A DNA stretch of 64,000 bases from Euryodendron excelsum (lineage: Eukaryota > Streptophyta > Magnoliopsida > Ericales > Pentaphylacaceae). The stretch spans positions 155,001 through 219,000 of the forward strand of contig CM065381.1 in NCBI GenBank assembly GCA_033060915.1, read 5' to 3'. This document shows, in pieces, positions 1 to 11,400 of this stretch (its first letter is position 1; each line of letters begins with the position of its first letter). The notes beneath the pieces are model-generated. The model worked only from the letters and a program-made list of their open reading frames with translations, did not search any database and was not told the DNA's origin. The translations under genes and the position numbers were made by a program.

Positions 1-286
1 TTTTAACTTGCATAAGGGTTGCTTTCCAATTCTCTAATTTCCAAGATTTCCATTTTTTAAGTGTAGTGGTTGGAATGGCCCCATGGAACCCTCTCTTGAA
101 TGGTTTTTCTTTTATTTGGCCATATGAACCCTCTATTGACGGAATGACCTCCTACAAAAATGGTTTTCAAAACTCTCTCCAAAGATGATTTTCAAAAATG
201 CATTCTCTCCATCTTTGTATTAAAAATGGTGCCTTAAAAAGTTGTCATCACCATGTTGATTTTTGGACCTCTTACACTATTGTCAA
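1..286 (-). mobile_element. Older LTR copy, distal part (left of the insertion)
   Basis: C/T-rich sequence with 'tttcaaaactctctcc'-type motifs, the complement of the A/G-rich core of the solo LTR that follows. It joins 5951-7479 once the solo LTR is removed, so both pieces appear to be one minus-oriented copy of the same LTR family. The outer limit lies before base 1. No gene is seen. Confidence 0.5.
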
Positions 287-829
287 TGTCGCGCCCAGAT
301 TTTTCGCACTCGAGGAATACTCACACAAATGGGAAAAATGATGTACTCTTTCGTTAGAACTCACCCTCCTAGAAGAATGAGTGCGACTAGGTTTGAATTG
401 AAAACAGGTTTGAATAAAGGGCTTTTGAAAAAGGTTCGGAGTCGCCATCTAACTTGATTAAGGTGAGTTAGGTCACCTAAAAACTAAGCATAATCCGAAG
501 ACTACACTTAGGGTTTTTGAAAAACAATTTTGAAAAACATCTCCTCAAGAGAGGGTTTTTAGGAAAATAGGTTGTTTGGCAACCTTTGGAAAACATTTAG
601 CCCTTTTTTAGAAAAATAACTCCTTTTTGGTCTTTGAAAACAGTGATTCTAGGTTCGGAGGTTGGTTACGTGCAGGGAAGACGCACTAAGCTATCACCCT
701 ACCCCGCCCTTTCGGTACCTACATGTCAATTTACCCTAGATTCACCTATGAGAATCTTGAATTAACAAATGGTCGATCCTATTCACTTTAGAAAAACAAT
801 GTTTGAAAAATATGATGCATGATATGCAA

Positions 830-3160
830 GTGCAAGATGAGAGAATTGGAAAATAGAAATTGATTTGAAAAGAAATTAATTTGATTTGAAAATAGATTTG
901 AAGAAATAGAATTGAAATTGAAAAGTTTGAAAATTGAAAGTAGAAATTGGAAGTTTGAAAGTAGATTGGAATTTGAGATTTGAAAAGATTTTGAAAACCG
1001 CACCCATGAGGGTGGAATTGAAAGTTTGAAAAGTATTGTGACCGCACCTATGAAGGTTGCCTACGTATCCCTTTGAGGGAATCAGGTCAGTCGTAGTTCG
1101 GACCGGAGTCCGATTGAAAATAGAAGAGTGGATTGAAGAAGGAACTTGAATTGGACATTGAATTTGATTTGAAATTAGAAAAGGAGATTTGAAATTGGAA
1201 TTGAGAGGATTGGACTTGCTTTGGAAAGATTGATTTTGGAAAAATTTGGTTTTGGAAAGATGGAGGTTTAGGAAACCTAGACTTAGGAAAGGCTTGACTC
1301 GACTTGGAAGGTTTAGGAGATTAGGAAAGATCGGATTTAGGAAATGTTCGAATTAGGAAATGTTCGATTTAGGAAAGTTTCGAATTACGAAAGTTTCATT
1401 TTTGGAAAGTTTTGAAATTAGGAAAGTTTGGAATTTAGGAAAGTTTTGGGTTTAGGAAAGTTTTGAAATTGGAAAGTTTCGAGCTTAGAAAGTATTCGAA
1501 AAAGGAAAGGTTTTCAGATTAGGAAAGTTCCCAAATTAGGAAAGTTTTGAAAATCGGAAAGTTTTGAATTTAGAAATGTTTTGAAAAAAAGGAAGTTTTG
1601 AATTTGGAAAGCTTTGAAAACAAGGAAGTTTTGAAAATAAGAAAATTTCGTTTTAGGAAAAGTTTGAAAAATGAAAGTTTTCAACTTAGGAAGTGTTTGA
1701 ATTAAGAAAGGGAAAGTTTTGAATTAAGAAAGCTTCATTTTAAGGAAGGTTTTGAAAAAGGAAAGGTTTTGAAAATAAGGAAGTTTTGAAAGTAGGAAAG
1801 TTTTCAATTTAGGAAATATTTGAATTAAGAAAGTTTCAACTTAAGAAAGTCTTAAATTAAAAAAGTTTTGAATTTAGAAAAGTCTTAAATTTGGAAAGAT
1901 TTGAAGTTTAAGAGAGTTTAGAATTTAGAAAGTTTTAGGTTTAGAAAGATTTAACTTAAGAAGGTTTCAAATTTAGAAAGTTTTGAATTTAAGAAGCTTA
2001 GAATTTTAGAAAGATTTGAAATTTAGAAAGTTTAGGATTTAGAAAATTTTAGAGTTTGAATTTTAGAAAGTCTTGAAATTAGGAAATGTTTGAATTTAGG
2101 AAAGGTTTGAAAGCTTATATTTGAAAAGTTAAGATTTGGAAAGGGGGGTTAAATTAGGAAATGGTTGAATTAGGAAAGATTTGAAAGTTGAGTTTTAAAA
2201 TTTAGGGAAGATTTTTAAGTTCGAGTTTAGGAAACTTAAGATTTAGGAAAGTGAAAGTTTAGGAAGGATTTGAATAAAGACAGAGTTGGATTTTGAAATT
2301 TAAGGAAAGATTTAGAGTTTAGGTTTAGGAAACTTATGGTTTAGGAAGGAATCGAATTAGGAAAGGTTTGGATTATGAAGGGATTGGATTTAGTTTCTAA
2401 AAGAAAAGATTTGATTTTGTTTCCAAAAACGGAGGACGAGATCTAGTTTCCTAAACGGGGAGATTTGATTCGGTTTCCTAAAGGGAAGATAGGATTTGAC
2501 TAGGATTTGGAAAGGAGATTCTAGAAACCCTAGTTTTGAAAAATTATAGTTTTGACGTAGAAAATAGGTTTTGGAAACATGTATAGTTTTGATGTAGAAA
2601 ATGAGAGATTTTGGAAACCTAGGTTTGGGGCAAAGTTTGAAAACCATGTTTTTGGGAAGAAAATTTAGGGTTTCCTAATTGTGGGTTCTAGGGCTTGACT
2701 TGGGCTCTAAGGAAAAGGGATTTTTAGAAAGTGCGTTTTTAGAAACGTAGATTTTCTAGAAGGGAATCCTAGGAAGGAGTTTTTGGAAAGTGAATTTGAA
2801 GAGGGAGTTTTTGGAAAAAGATTTTAAAAGAGAGGGAGTTTTGGAAAGTGTGTTTTTAGAAACGAAGATTTTAGAACGAAAATCCTAGAGGGGAATTTCT
2901 AGAAGGGAGATTTTGAAAAAGAGAGTTTTTGGAAAGATTTTTAGGGAGCGTTTTTAGAAAGTGGATTTTGGGGAGAGGATTTTGGAAAGAAGTTGAAAAA
3001 GGGAGTTTTGAAAAATAGATTTTTGGAGAGAGTTTTTGAAAACAATTTTGGAAAGGAGAGTTTTAGAAAAGTGTGTTGAAAAAGAGATTTTTAGGAAGAA
3101 AGACTTTTTGAAGAGAGAGTTTTTGGAAAGTATGAAAACGTCTCACTTTCCTAAAGCGAT
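830..3160 (+). repeat. A/G-rich low-complexity core of the giant LTR
   Basis: About 2.3 kb dominated by variants of 'ttaggaaagttttgaa' and 'gaaattggaaagttt' at irregular 15-20 bp spacing. It has no sustained reading frame. Short ORFs on either strand here are by-products of the purine bias. Confidence 0.7.
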
Positions 3161-3986
3161 TCTAACCATAAGAGGGCTAGAACCACTTTCAGAAAGTGGT
3201 TTTGGAAAACAACAAGATTTGAAAATATAGACCAAAAAGGCCGCTTTTAATATAACACTTTCCTAAAGCAACCCTAGCCATGGAAAGGCTAGAATCACCC
3301 TAGAATTGTGGTTTTGAAAACAAGTTTTTGAAAAAGAGATTTTGATGCAATTTTGAAAACAAGTTTGAAAACGGTTTTTAGAAGATGCAAGACTATGATA
3401 TGCACAATACAATTTGGGGTCGTGAACATACAAGGCTAAGGCTTCACCACATAATCAAGGGGGCCGGACCCACGTGGTCTTTGGTTAGACTAGAAGAAAG
3501 CCCCCGACACGGTGACTCTCCCATAGTCCAATCCTACACATGGACCGGGAATCCCCTTATTTCAAGCATGCAAAGAAAGGGCGGGAAAGAGATAGGAGAT
3601 TAAAATAGAGAAAACCCAAGTAGGTTGGAGAGAGAAGAGAGAGGGGGGAAGTGCGGAAATTTAAATAGAAAGCCTACCTTGTTTCTTGTTTATTTTGCGC
3701 GCCGTGCAGTCTTCGGTCTTCGGTCTTGATCTTCACCTTCAGTCTTCAGGGGTTGTCCTCAAGCTTTGGATGGCAGCTCTTCAAGTCTTCGAAGGGTGGT
3801 TGAAGGCTAGCGTATGAGTGTATGGGGGAGTGTATGAGTGTATAGGAGGCTAGGGTTTGTGTATAGTGGCTAGGGTTTGGAGAACCTAAGGAGGCTAGGG
3901 TTTTGGAGGTGCTCGAGCTCTGTATATCGAAGTACAGGGTTTTTAGGTTAAGTTTTCAGACCCCTTTCACGTTGAATGAGGCTCTG

Positions 3987-3994
3987 TATTTATA
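3987..3994 (+). promoter_or_regulatory. TATA-like box of the giant LTR
   Basis: TATTTATA followed by 'gagggaagac', preceded by 'ggctctg'. This GC-flanked TATA context is typical of LTR promoters. The U3/R boundary would lie about 30 bp downstream, just before the GGCGCC hairpins. Confidence 0.45.
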
Positions 3995-4046
3995 GAGGGA
4001 AGACAAACCTGGCGCCTGTTGCAGTGGCATTAGGCCAAATTATACA

Positions 4047-4109
4047 CTGGCGCCACTAGTAGTGGCGCCAGACCATTTTTTGGCTTGGCGCCACTACTAG
4101 TGGCGCCAG
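4047..4109. repeat. Paired GGCGCC palindromic hairpins
   Basis: Two near-identical hairpins: 4047-4071 and 4085-4109. Each has arms (c/t)tggcgccact and agtggcgccag (11 bp) separated by 3 nt (agt or act). A partial unit (ctggcgcctgttgcagtggc) precedes them at about 4009. They lie just after the TATA box, so they would be near the 5' end of an LTR transcript. Confidence 0.7.
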
Positions 4110-4329
4110 CCATTTAGGAAACAATTAAGGTCGGCAAGCAACGTATCTTTGACTAGATTTGGGCGCCTGTACTAGTGACTACCATGTAAACTTTAGCCTG
4201 GCTTCAGTAGGAGTGACTTCGGAAAGTCCGGGAATGATTTGAAGGAGCCGGGAATGACCCGAAAGGCCGAAAAGGAGCAAGAACACTTAAAATAGTGTCC
4301 TGGAGGTATTTGACTTGGAAAGTGAGGAT

Positions 4330-4990
4330 AAGGTGGGTCGGAAAGGTTGACCGGGCCTTTAGGGGCAAAACGGTCAATCGGACCGGAAAACTGCCGGGGC
4401 GAACTCGGATTGTCCCGAAAAAAGACTTGGGATCTGGAAACATTATTTAGAATGTTCCCAGAGGTTTCCGGTTTGATTCCCAGAGCCGGCGTGGTCAGAA
4501 AAGGAGACCGGCCCACCAGGGGCAAAATGGTCATTTTGTACCGGGTTTGCCGGAACTAACTCGGAATGGTTCGGAAAGGTAAAGGAAGGTCGAGAACACT
4601 CTAAAAAGTATTCTTGGGACATTACCGGTTTGATACCCAGAGCCGGTGTGGTCGAAGAAGGAGACCGGCCCTCCAGGGGCAAAACGGTCATTTTGTACCG
4701 GGTTGGCCGGAACTGACTCGAAATGGTCCGGAAAGGTAAAGGGGAGGTTGAGAACACTATAAAAAGTATTCTCAAGGGGTTACCGGTTTGATACCCAGAG
4801 CCGGTATGGTCGAAGAAGGAGACCGGCCCTCTAGGGGCAAAACAGTCATTTTGTACCGGGTTGGCCGGAACTAACTCGGAATGATCCGGAAAAGTAAAGG
4901 AAGATTGAGAATACTATAAAAAGTATTCTCGGGAGGTTACCAGTTTGATACCCAGAGCCGGTGTGGTTCCCGGGGCATTCGGATGCCTAG
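4330..4990 (+). repeat. 157-158 bp tandem repeat, about 4 copies
   Basis: The marker 'gtttgatacccagagccgg' (with variants) starts at 4471, 4628, 4786 and 4943, giving periods of 157, 158 and 157 bp. Each unit also carries 'ggagaccggccctccagggg', 'aaaacggtcattttgtaccg' and 'aaaaagtattctc'. The first unit is the most diverged. This is a satellite-like array inside the LTR. Confidence 0.9.
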
Positions 4991-5097
4991 GGGCAAAATG
5001 GTCATCTTGACCGAAAAGTCTCAAAAAAGGTCCTAAGGGTAGTCTGGTCATTTTTCACCGAAGTGAGCTAACAAACATGGGTATTGACCTAGGTTTT

Positions 5098-5425
5098 GAG
5101 TGTTTCTGCCACTCGGACGGGGTTAAGTATTTCCGCTACTCGGACGGGGTTGAGTATTTCCGCTACTCGGACGGGGTTGACGATTTGAAAATATTTCCGC
5201 TACTCGGACGGGGTTTACGATTTGTGAATATTTCCGCTACTCTAATGGCTTTGTGAGTATTTCCGCTACTCTAACGGTTCTGTGAGTATTTCTGCTACTC
5301 TAACGGCTCTGTGAGTATTTCCGCTACTCTAACGGCTTTGTGAGTATTTCCGCTACTCTAACGGTTGAGTATTTCCGCTACTCAGACGGCTCTGTGAGTA
5401 TTTCCGCTACTCTAACGGTTCTGTG
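5098..5425 (+). repeat. ~27-bp tandem array (gtatttccgctactc)
   Basis: At least ten copies of 'gtatttccgctactc' followed by a variable 'ggacggggttga' or 'taacggctttgtga' segment. The first two clear copies start at 5127 and 5154. A related 'gtgtttccgccactct' version recurs at 5600-5700. Coding potential is absent. Confidence 0.85.
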
Positions 5426-5441
5426 AGTAGTTTTGTTACTC

Positions 5442-5601
5442 GAACCGTCTCGAGGAATAAATTGTCTCGAGAGAGGGATTGGAAAGGAGTCTTACCGTCT
5501 CCGAAGAGACGTGCCGGATTGGAACCGTCTCGAGGAATAAACTGTCTTGAGAGAGGGATTGGAAAGGGGTCTTACCGACTCCGAAGAGACGTGCCTGGGT
5601 T
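5442..5601 (+). repeat. 80-bp direct repeat, two copies plus a remnant
   Basis: 'gaaccgtctcgaggaataaa' begins at 5442 and again at 5522. Each is followed by 'gagagagggattggaaagg' and 'ccgaagagacgtgcc'. A third partial copy starts near 5705. The repeat makes short overlapping ORFs on both strands that are not genes. Confidence 0.85.
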
Positions 5602-5950
5602 TTGAGTGTTTCCGCCACTCTAACGGTGTGAATGTTTCCGCCACTCTGACAGTTTTGTGAGTGTTTCCGCCACTTTGACTTTTTTGTGAGTAGTTTTGCT
5701 ACTCGGACTGTCTCGAGGAATAAACTGTCTCGAAAGAGGAATTGGAATTGGAATAAGAAAGGACAATGCCCCTAAGGGCATTTTGGTCATTTTGCCTCTA
5801 TTTGGGCTTAACGGGCCCGCGAAGTGATGGAAAGATGGAATTTGGACCTAGAGGATTGATTTCGATTGGAATATGTCCACAATGACTTGAAAACAAGTCT
5901 GGACGGAGTGTAGACTACCGAGCGGTCAAAAATGGGGTGCTTACAGTCAA

Positions 5951-7479
5951 GATTATGGTTATAATGGCCATGAGAAAACCTTCCTTGAAATGGTCTCCAA
6001 TCACCAATCATATAAACCATACTCTTGACTAGAGTCAAAATTTTCATGGAAATGATCTTCAAAAGGGTTGTCAACCAAAGTCCTTTGCATAACATAAGTT
6101 GTTTTTCAAAACTCTTTCCAAAAGTGCATGAAACCACCTTTCAAAACCATCTTCCAATCCAACTCTAGGTTAACTTTACCCTAGTTACCCACTTTTTCCA
6201 AAGCATTCAACCCTCTTGAGGTTTCAAAAACCAACTCCAAGATGTTTCCAAAAACATTTTCAAAAGATCACAAACCTAAGGCATCGCTAGCCCTCTTATG
6301 GTTAGGGACCCCAAAGGAAGGTGACATATCAAGAACAACCTCTAAGGTTGTCTATATTAGGATTCCAAACCCTTAGCCATTTCCAAAAATCACTTTTCAA
6401 AACTAATTCATCAAAACATTCTAAAGTCATGCCTCCAAGGTTTTCGAAACAAGATTTCAAAAAAACACTTTCAAGTTCTTTTGAGTCATGCCCAAGCATT
6501 TTTTCAAAATTCCCTCAAGTCGATCCAAAAACATTTTCAAAACATGCCGCCATCCAATGTCAAGTTAAAACTTCCAAGACTACAAAGAGTCCTCAACTTT
6601 CAAAGACCTCAAAGTGTCTTAAACTTTTTCAAAGACCTCAAAGTATCTTAAACTTTTTCAAAGACCTCAAAGTGTCTTAAACTTTTCCAAAGACCCCATA
6701 GTGTCTTTAAACCTTCCAAAGGCCCTAATGCGCCTATTTTCCATCGGGCTTTTGCCCGAACTACGAATGACCTGATTCTCGCCAAATGAGATATATAGGC
6801 AACCTAAAATGATACAGTCATAACTTTTATTTCAACTTCAATCCCTTTTCTAAAAATTCCAATCAATTCAAAGTTTCTATTCCAAACTCTTTCGAAACCC
6901 CCATTATTTTCAAATTTCTTCCAAAAACTTGCATCATGCATCATCCATTTGAAAAGTGATGACTAAATCCCATTTTCAAAATTCTAAAGTGGATATTAAG
7001 TGGACAATGGTAATCGGTTATTCTAGTAAGTAAACAAAAGGTGATTAGACATGTAGATACCGAAAGGGCGGGGTAAAGTGATGCTCTTAGGTTATCTTCC
7101 CTACACGTAACCAACCGCCGAACTATAGATTTCTGTTTTCAAATGACCAAAATGGAGTTATTTTCTAAAAGGGCTTAAATCTTTCCAAAGGTTGCCAAAA
7201 AACCTATTTTCTTAAAAACCCTCTCTTGAGGGAGTTTTCAAAACCTTTTTCAAAAAACCCTAAGTTTAATCTTCGGATTAACACTTAGTTTTAGGTGCCC
7301 TAACTCACCTTAATCAAGTTAGGTGGCGACTCCTATTTTTTTGAAAAGCCTTTAGTCAAATCAATTTTCAAACCTAGTCGCACTTGTCCTTCTAGGAGGA
7401 TGAGTTCTAGTAACAGAGTTCTGTGGTTTTTGTCTCCAAGCCGAAAGGACCTTAGACACCCAAAAACCGGGGCGCGACA
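5951..7479 (-). mobile_element. Older LTR copy, proximal part, inverted relative of the solo LTR
   Basis: Read on the minus strand from 7479 it begins TGTCGCGCCCCGG and matches the first ~800 bp of the solo LTR. Shared blocks include 'agtgcgactaggtttgaa', 'gagtcgccacctaacttg', 'ccgccctttcggtacctac' and the 'ggcaacc...ctgattc' segment (6757-6805 against 1055-1090). It is therefore a second, opposite-orientation copy, truncated distally and interrupted by the younger solo LTR after base 5950. Confidence 0.7.
6601..6715. repeat. 29-bp tandem repeat in the older LTR
   Basis: 'caaagacctcaaagtgtct' starts at 6601, 6630 and 6659 (period 29), with diverged flanking copies. It is the C/T-rich counterpart of the A/G-rich LTR core. 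Confidence 0.75.
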
Positions 7480-8403
7480 AAAATCCTTTTGAAATACCTC
7501 TTTGAAAGCTTCAATTGGCCACTGTGGGTTGGATCTGATGCTATCAATATATTTGTTTGCAAAACACCTAGAGTTAACATGCCTATTTTGAAAAGACTTG
7601 CCACAATTATGTTCAATTTTATAGGTCTTCACTTCCAAAGTGCTTTGATTTTGTATAGTAGAAATAAAGATCACTCAATTACAACCTTCTCTGCATATAA
7701 CCCTTACTCTTGTTGGCTCATTCTTCACAAATATTATATTTTCCCCATTCTTTATTGCATACTCTCTCATTGTAGCTCTAAATTCAGTAGCTGAACTAAA
7801 TAACATTCCAATTTTAAAACCCCACCTTACCCATGTCTGTATCAAGATTAAATTCTAGATATCTTGGACCTTTTTCTCATTCATCAAAGGAGTCACAAAT
7901 GTTGTGAAACTCATCACTTGATGCCACATTAGATTCAAGCAGTGCATCATCATCTACATCCACTTTAGATTCTTTGTTTCTCTTCCCCTAGTTTTCCTCT
8001 TTTTCCACCTAGCAGTATATGAATACATCCACTTATGTCTGTAGGGGCACACATCAGAGGTTATCCTTTAGGCAAGATATGGGGTGAAATACCAGTTATG
8101 GCCCTCATTAAACCGCATGTGGTGTGCACGTGCTTCTTTGCCGTCAAGAAAACAGACAGTATTCACCCGAAGAGTCACATTGTAGTATGACCCAAAGTGT
8201 GAGGTGTTAACTATCTAAATTGAAAGCTTATGGGGCAAAGTGGGATAAGGTATAAACTGTAAGGGTGAAAAGTAAAATTAACCCAAAAATATATATAGAT
8301 ACATTGTGCGTACGTAAATTTCACAAGCAATAGAACAGCAAGCATCGTCTTAATTAATTACAAGATCATCGATCTATATATCTACGCCTATATAAGTCAT
8401 ATA
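7480..8403. other. Intergenic spacer
   Basis: AT-rich sequence between the LTR block and the acyltransferase stop codon. Short ORFs here have no recognisable domain. The last ~150 bp should contain the acyltransferase 3' UTR. Confidence 0.4.
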
Positions 8404-11400
8404 TCAGGCCGTCAAGTTTAAATAGGTAGGAGTTAAGGGCCTAAATATATGGGGTGCTTGGGATTCGACCAAATCCAAGTGTTTTTTAAGGAGGTGCAAG
8501 TAAACGACCCAATCCCCATCCCTGCTGCTACTTGGCATTGGCATCACGTACCCAGTTTGGCCTCCCCACGGGAAATGGTATGACCCGAAAGCCGGCTTTC
8601 CCCATCCAAAGTCCATCTTTGACACCGGGAATCGCTGTCCCGATGATACCACCACAGCGGCTTCATCGTTAGTCCCTTTGCAATACACTCTCACTATTGC
8701 CTGCTCCGGTCGATGCAACTCCACCCAATCAATCAGCCCCAAGAAGTGCTCCTCCGTAGTGGCGCCCTTTAGACATCCATGTACGATCCCTGCAACCTTA
8801 CCCAACGGCATTGCCTTCAGCTCACCCACACTTTCCTCACCATATGGGACGGAAAGAACGTTCCCGAAGTAGTTTCTCATTGATGTCGTATTTCCTGATG
8901 TCGTCAATGTGGCGCGGCTTAACCTATCTCGCCCATCAACCACGATACCCATCTTGCATCTCTTGTTGGGGTCATCACCCCCTGTAGCTATAAGCTTCCA
9001 TAAAAAGGCACTAAAAGACTCGAGTTTGCTTCTCCTAGTGGCGCCGTCGGAGCTGGCTTGCGATTGAAGCCGGTTAATTTCCTCTGCATCGACGTAGTAG
9101 ATGCAGCTCAGGAGCTGATCCTCGGGTTCTTCTTTTGGCGGTGGGGGAGGCAACGACGATACCAACACATAGATAGTGTCAAAGGAAGGGTCAGAATGGC
9201 ATGGCCGTCTCGGATTGAGTAGTGAGCGCCTAAAAGAGGGGATATGGGACGTTGGTTTTGCTTGAGCAATCTCGGCCCATGCAACAAAGAACATGTTGGC
9301 TGAGTGTGCATCAGCTACCCGGTGATCAAATGTGCATCCAATAACAAGCCCGCCACATTTTAGCTCCGTCACCTGTTGGAACATAAATTTTGACAAATTA
9401 CTTGGGGATTAACTTCCATTCTGCATAAGAAACTTATAGGTGTCCACATTCAGTTCTTCTCAGGGCTAACTCGGGACAATTTGAAGCTTCAAACGACAAC
9501 TTTAAATTCTACTTTTCCTATTTTTTAATTTATTATAAAAAAATTTTGTATTATAAATGTGTTGATTTTGTACTTTCTTTTTCTAATAGGCCTTTTTCAT
9601 TTGAATAATTATTCATTTTTCAATTAAAAAAAAAGATGTACAAACTATATAGTGCATTAACTATAGGATACAAGATGTTATAAAAATTTTAGGCCTTCCA
9701 AAGTTTAAACCAGTTTTTTTTATAAAAAAAATTACAATTTTTTTAGTTAAACCAGCTTTTTAAAAAAAAAAAATTAACTAGTATAGTTGATTTTGGGTAT
9801 TCTTTTTTATGGGGTGATTTTTCTCATCTAACTGGGGCATTTTTCAAAATTTATTTTATAGAAACCATATAAAGCCTTAATAATAGCGTTTTAAAAAACA
9901 TACATTCTTCACTAATTTTTTATTTGTATAATTTATTTATTTATTAATTGATTAAACTGGTTATTTCTACTTACAGTTTATTCATGTAGTTGATTTTGAG
10001 TCTTCTATTCTAATAAGTCTTTTTACTTGCCTAGAGGTTAAGTAGCCCTGCCTCTTCTTTTGTGTCTATGCACACTCTGTGTGGGGATGACAATGAATTG
10101 GGAATAAGTAGAGGTCCGACCGAATCCATTTCTTTTGGGGCAGAGATGCAGAATTCAAAATGGGGATAGAGGCAGGGATGGAGGTCAAAATAAAAATCCA
10201 TGTAGGGATGGACGCAGGGATGGACTAAGCTCTTCCCTTGCCCCTCCCCGCCCCGCTTTTCCCGCTTTTAACATTTTTTAATATTTTTTTATATAGGCCA
10301 CTTTTAACTTTTTATTATTGGAGTAATCATACAAGTATTTATACCTCTTATCAAATTATACATCTATTACGTTTGAAGTACATTCTAATATTTGGTGTGC
10401 TAGTGATACAATTATTAAGTTTTGTATTGATTGGTGTCCAATTTATATTGTTTGCTTCCTTTGTACTAGAAAAAAAAAAAAAAAAACTTGGGCTTGGGTT
10501 TGCATTTGGGCTGGGGGCGGAGGCGGGGATAGAGGCAGGCTTGTACCCGTGGAGGCGGGGATGGAGGTTCAAATTAATCTCCATGCGGGGACGAATGTGA
10601 ATATCTTAGGTGGAAGTAGAGATAGAAATCCCAGCCTCCACCCCGTCCAGTCTATTCCCATCCCTAACTCTATGTTTGGGGGTGGACATTAAATAGTCTT
10701 TTCATTTTAGCCTTTTTAACTCGGGAAAAAATAAATATTTAGGCTTCACTTGGAACCCGAATTTTTAGTGAGAAAAAAAAAATATAAAAGAAAAGTAAAC
10801 AAATATTTTTTTTTTCTTTAATTTTTTCACCAAAAAACTAGTTTTCAAACGAAGCATTAATGAGTTCACTTTTAGCACACGGGTTTGTTACTATTTTTTA
10901 GACAAGTGGCAAAAAAATCATGTCGAATAAGAATGCATGAAAATAAAAATAAAAAGATTATAAATAATTTTCCCTTACTGACTTTTGATTTGGCATTTTG
11001 TAGATAATAGTTCAACAATTTTAGGGCAGTACTTATCTGCTGGTATAAAATTCTTATTTAAATTGGTGATGTATTAAAATTAAAAAAATTCTATTATTCT
11101 AAAATTTTATTTTGAAAATCCCATAGAATGATAAAGGTATTTTTTAAATTATGAAACAAAATTATGAGTGTTTTGGTTTGAAATAAAAGGACCACAAATA
11201 AGGACAACAAACAACCATTTCATTATGTATAGTAATTCTATAAAAAATTTGTTTTTATAACATTACTCAAAACTTGAACCATCTCTAAATATGGTTACTG
11301 GTTAAATATCAACTTCTTAATGTTTTTGGTTATTCCTAGCCTTCTCCATATTTTAATTTCCAAAGGCCGAAATGATGAAATATATCTTAGTCCATAAATC

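Larger units (their letters stand above)
287..5945 (+). mobile_element. Giant solo LTR (5.66 kb), Ogre/Tat-like by size
   Basis: The block starts TGTCGCGCCC and ends GGGGTGCTTACA, so it has TG...CA termini. It is flanked on both sides by the 5-bp direct repeat GTCAA (282-286 and 5946-5950), the size expected of an LTR-retrotransposon target-site duplication. No primer-binding site, gag-pol frame or second LTR lies inside, so it reads as one LTR left by LTR-LTR recombination. LTRs over 5 kb are known mainly from the Ogre/Tat branch of Ty3/gypsy; the assignment here rests on length only. It contains a TATA-like promoter near 3987, an A/G-rich low-complexity core, palindromic GGCGCC hairpins, and 157-bp, 27-bp and 80-bp tandem repeats. 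Confidence 0.8.

Noticed and set aside
742..1047. ORFs on the minus strand in the purine-rich LTR core
   Set aside because: Phe/Ser/Asn/Leu-rich translation of a low-complexity repeat, with no domain.
4193..4775. Overlapping ORFs of ~110 codons on both strands
   Set aside because: They are created by the 157-bp tandem repeat, and their sequence repeats with the unit.
5098..5425. CRISPR-like regular repeats
   Set aside because: Unit and spacer drift together as a 27-bp tandem array inside a plant LTR. There are no distinct spacers or cas genes.
10238..10600. 120-codon plus-strand ORF in the acyltransferase intron
   Set aside because: It lies within the hAT-type MITE, is hydrophobic, low-complexity and antisense to the gene, and shows no homology.
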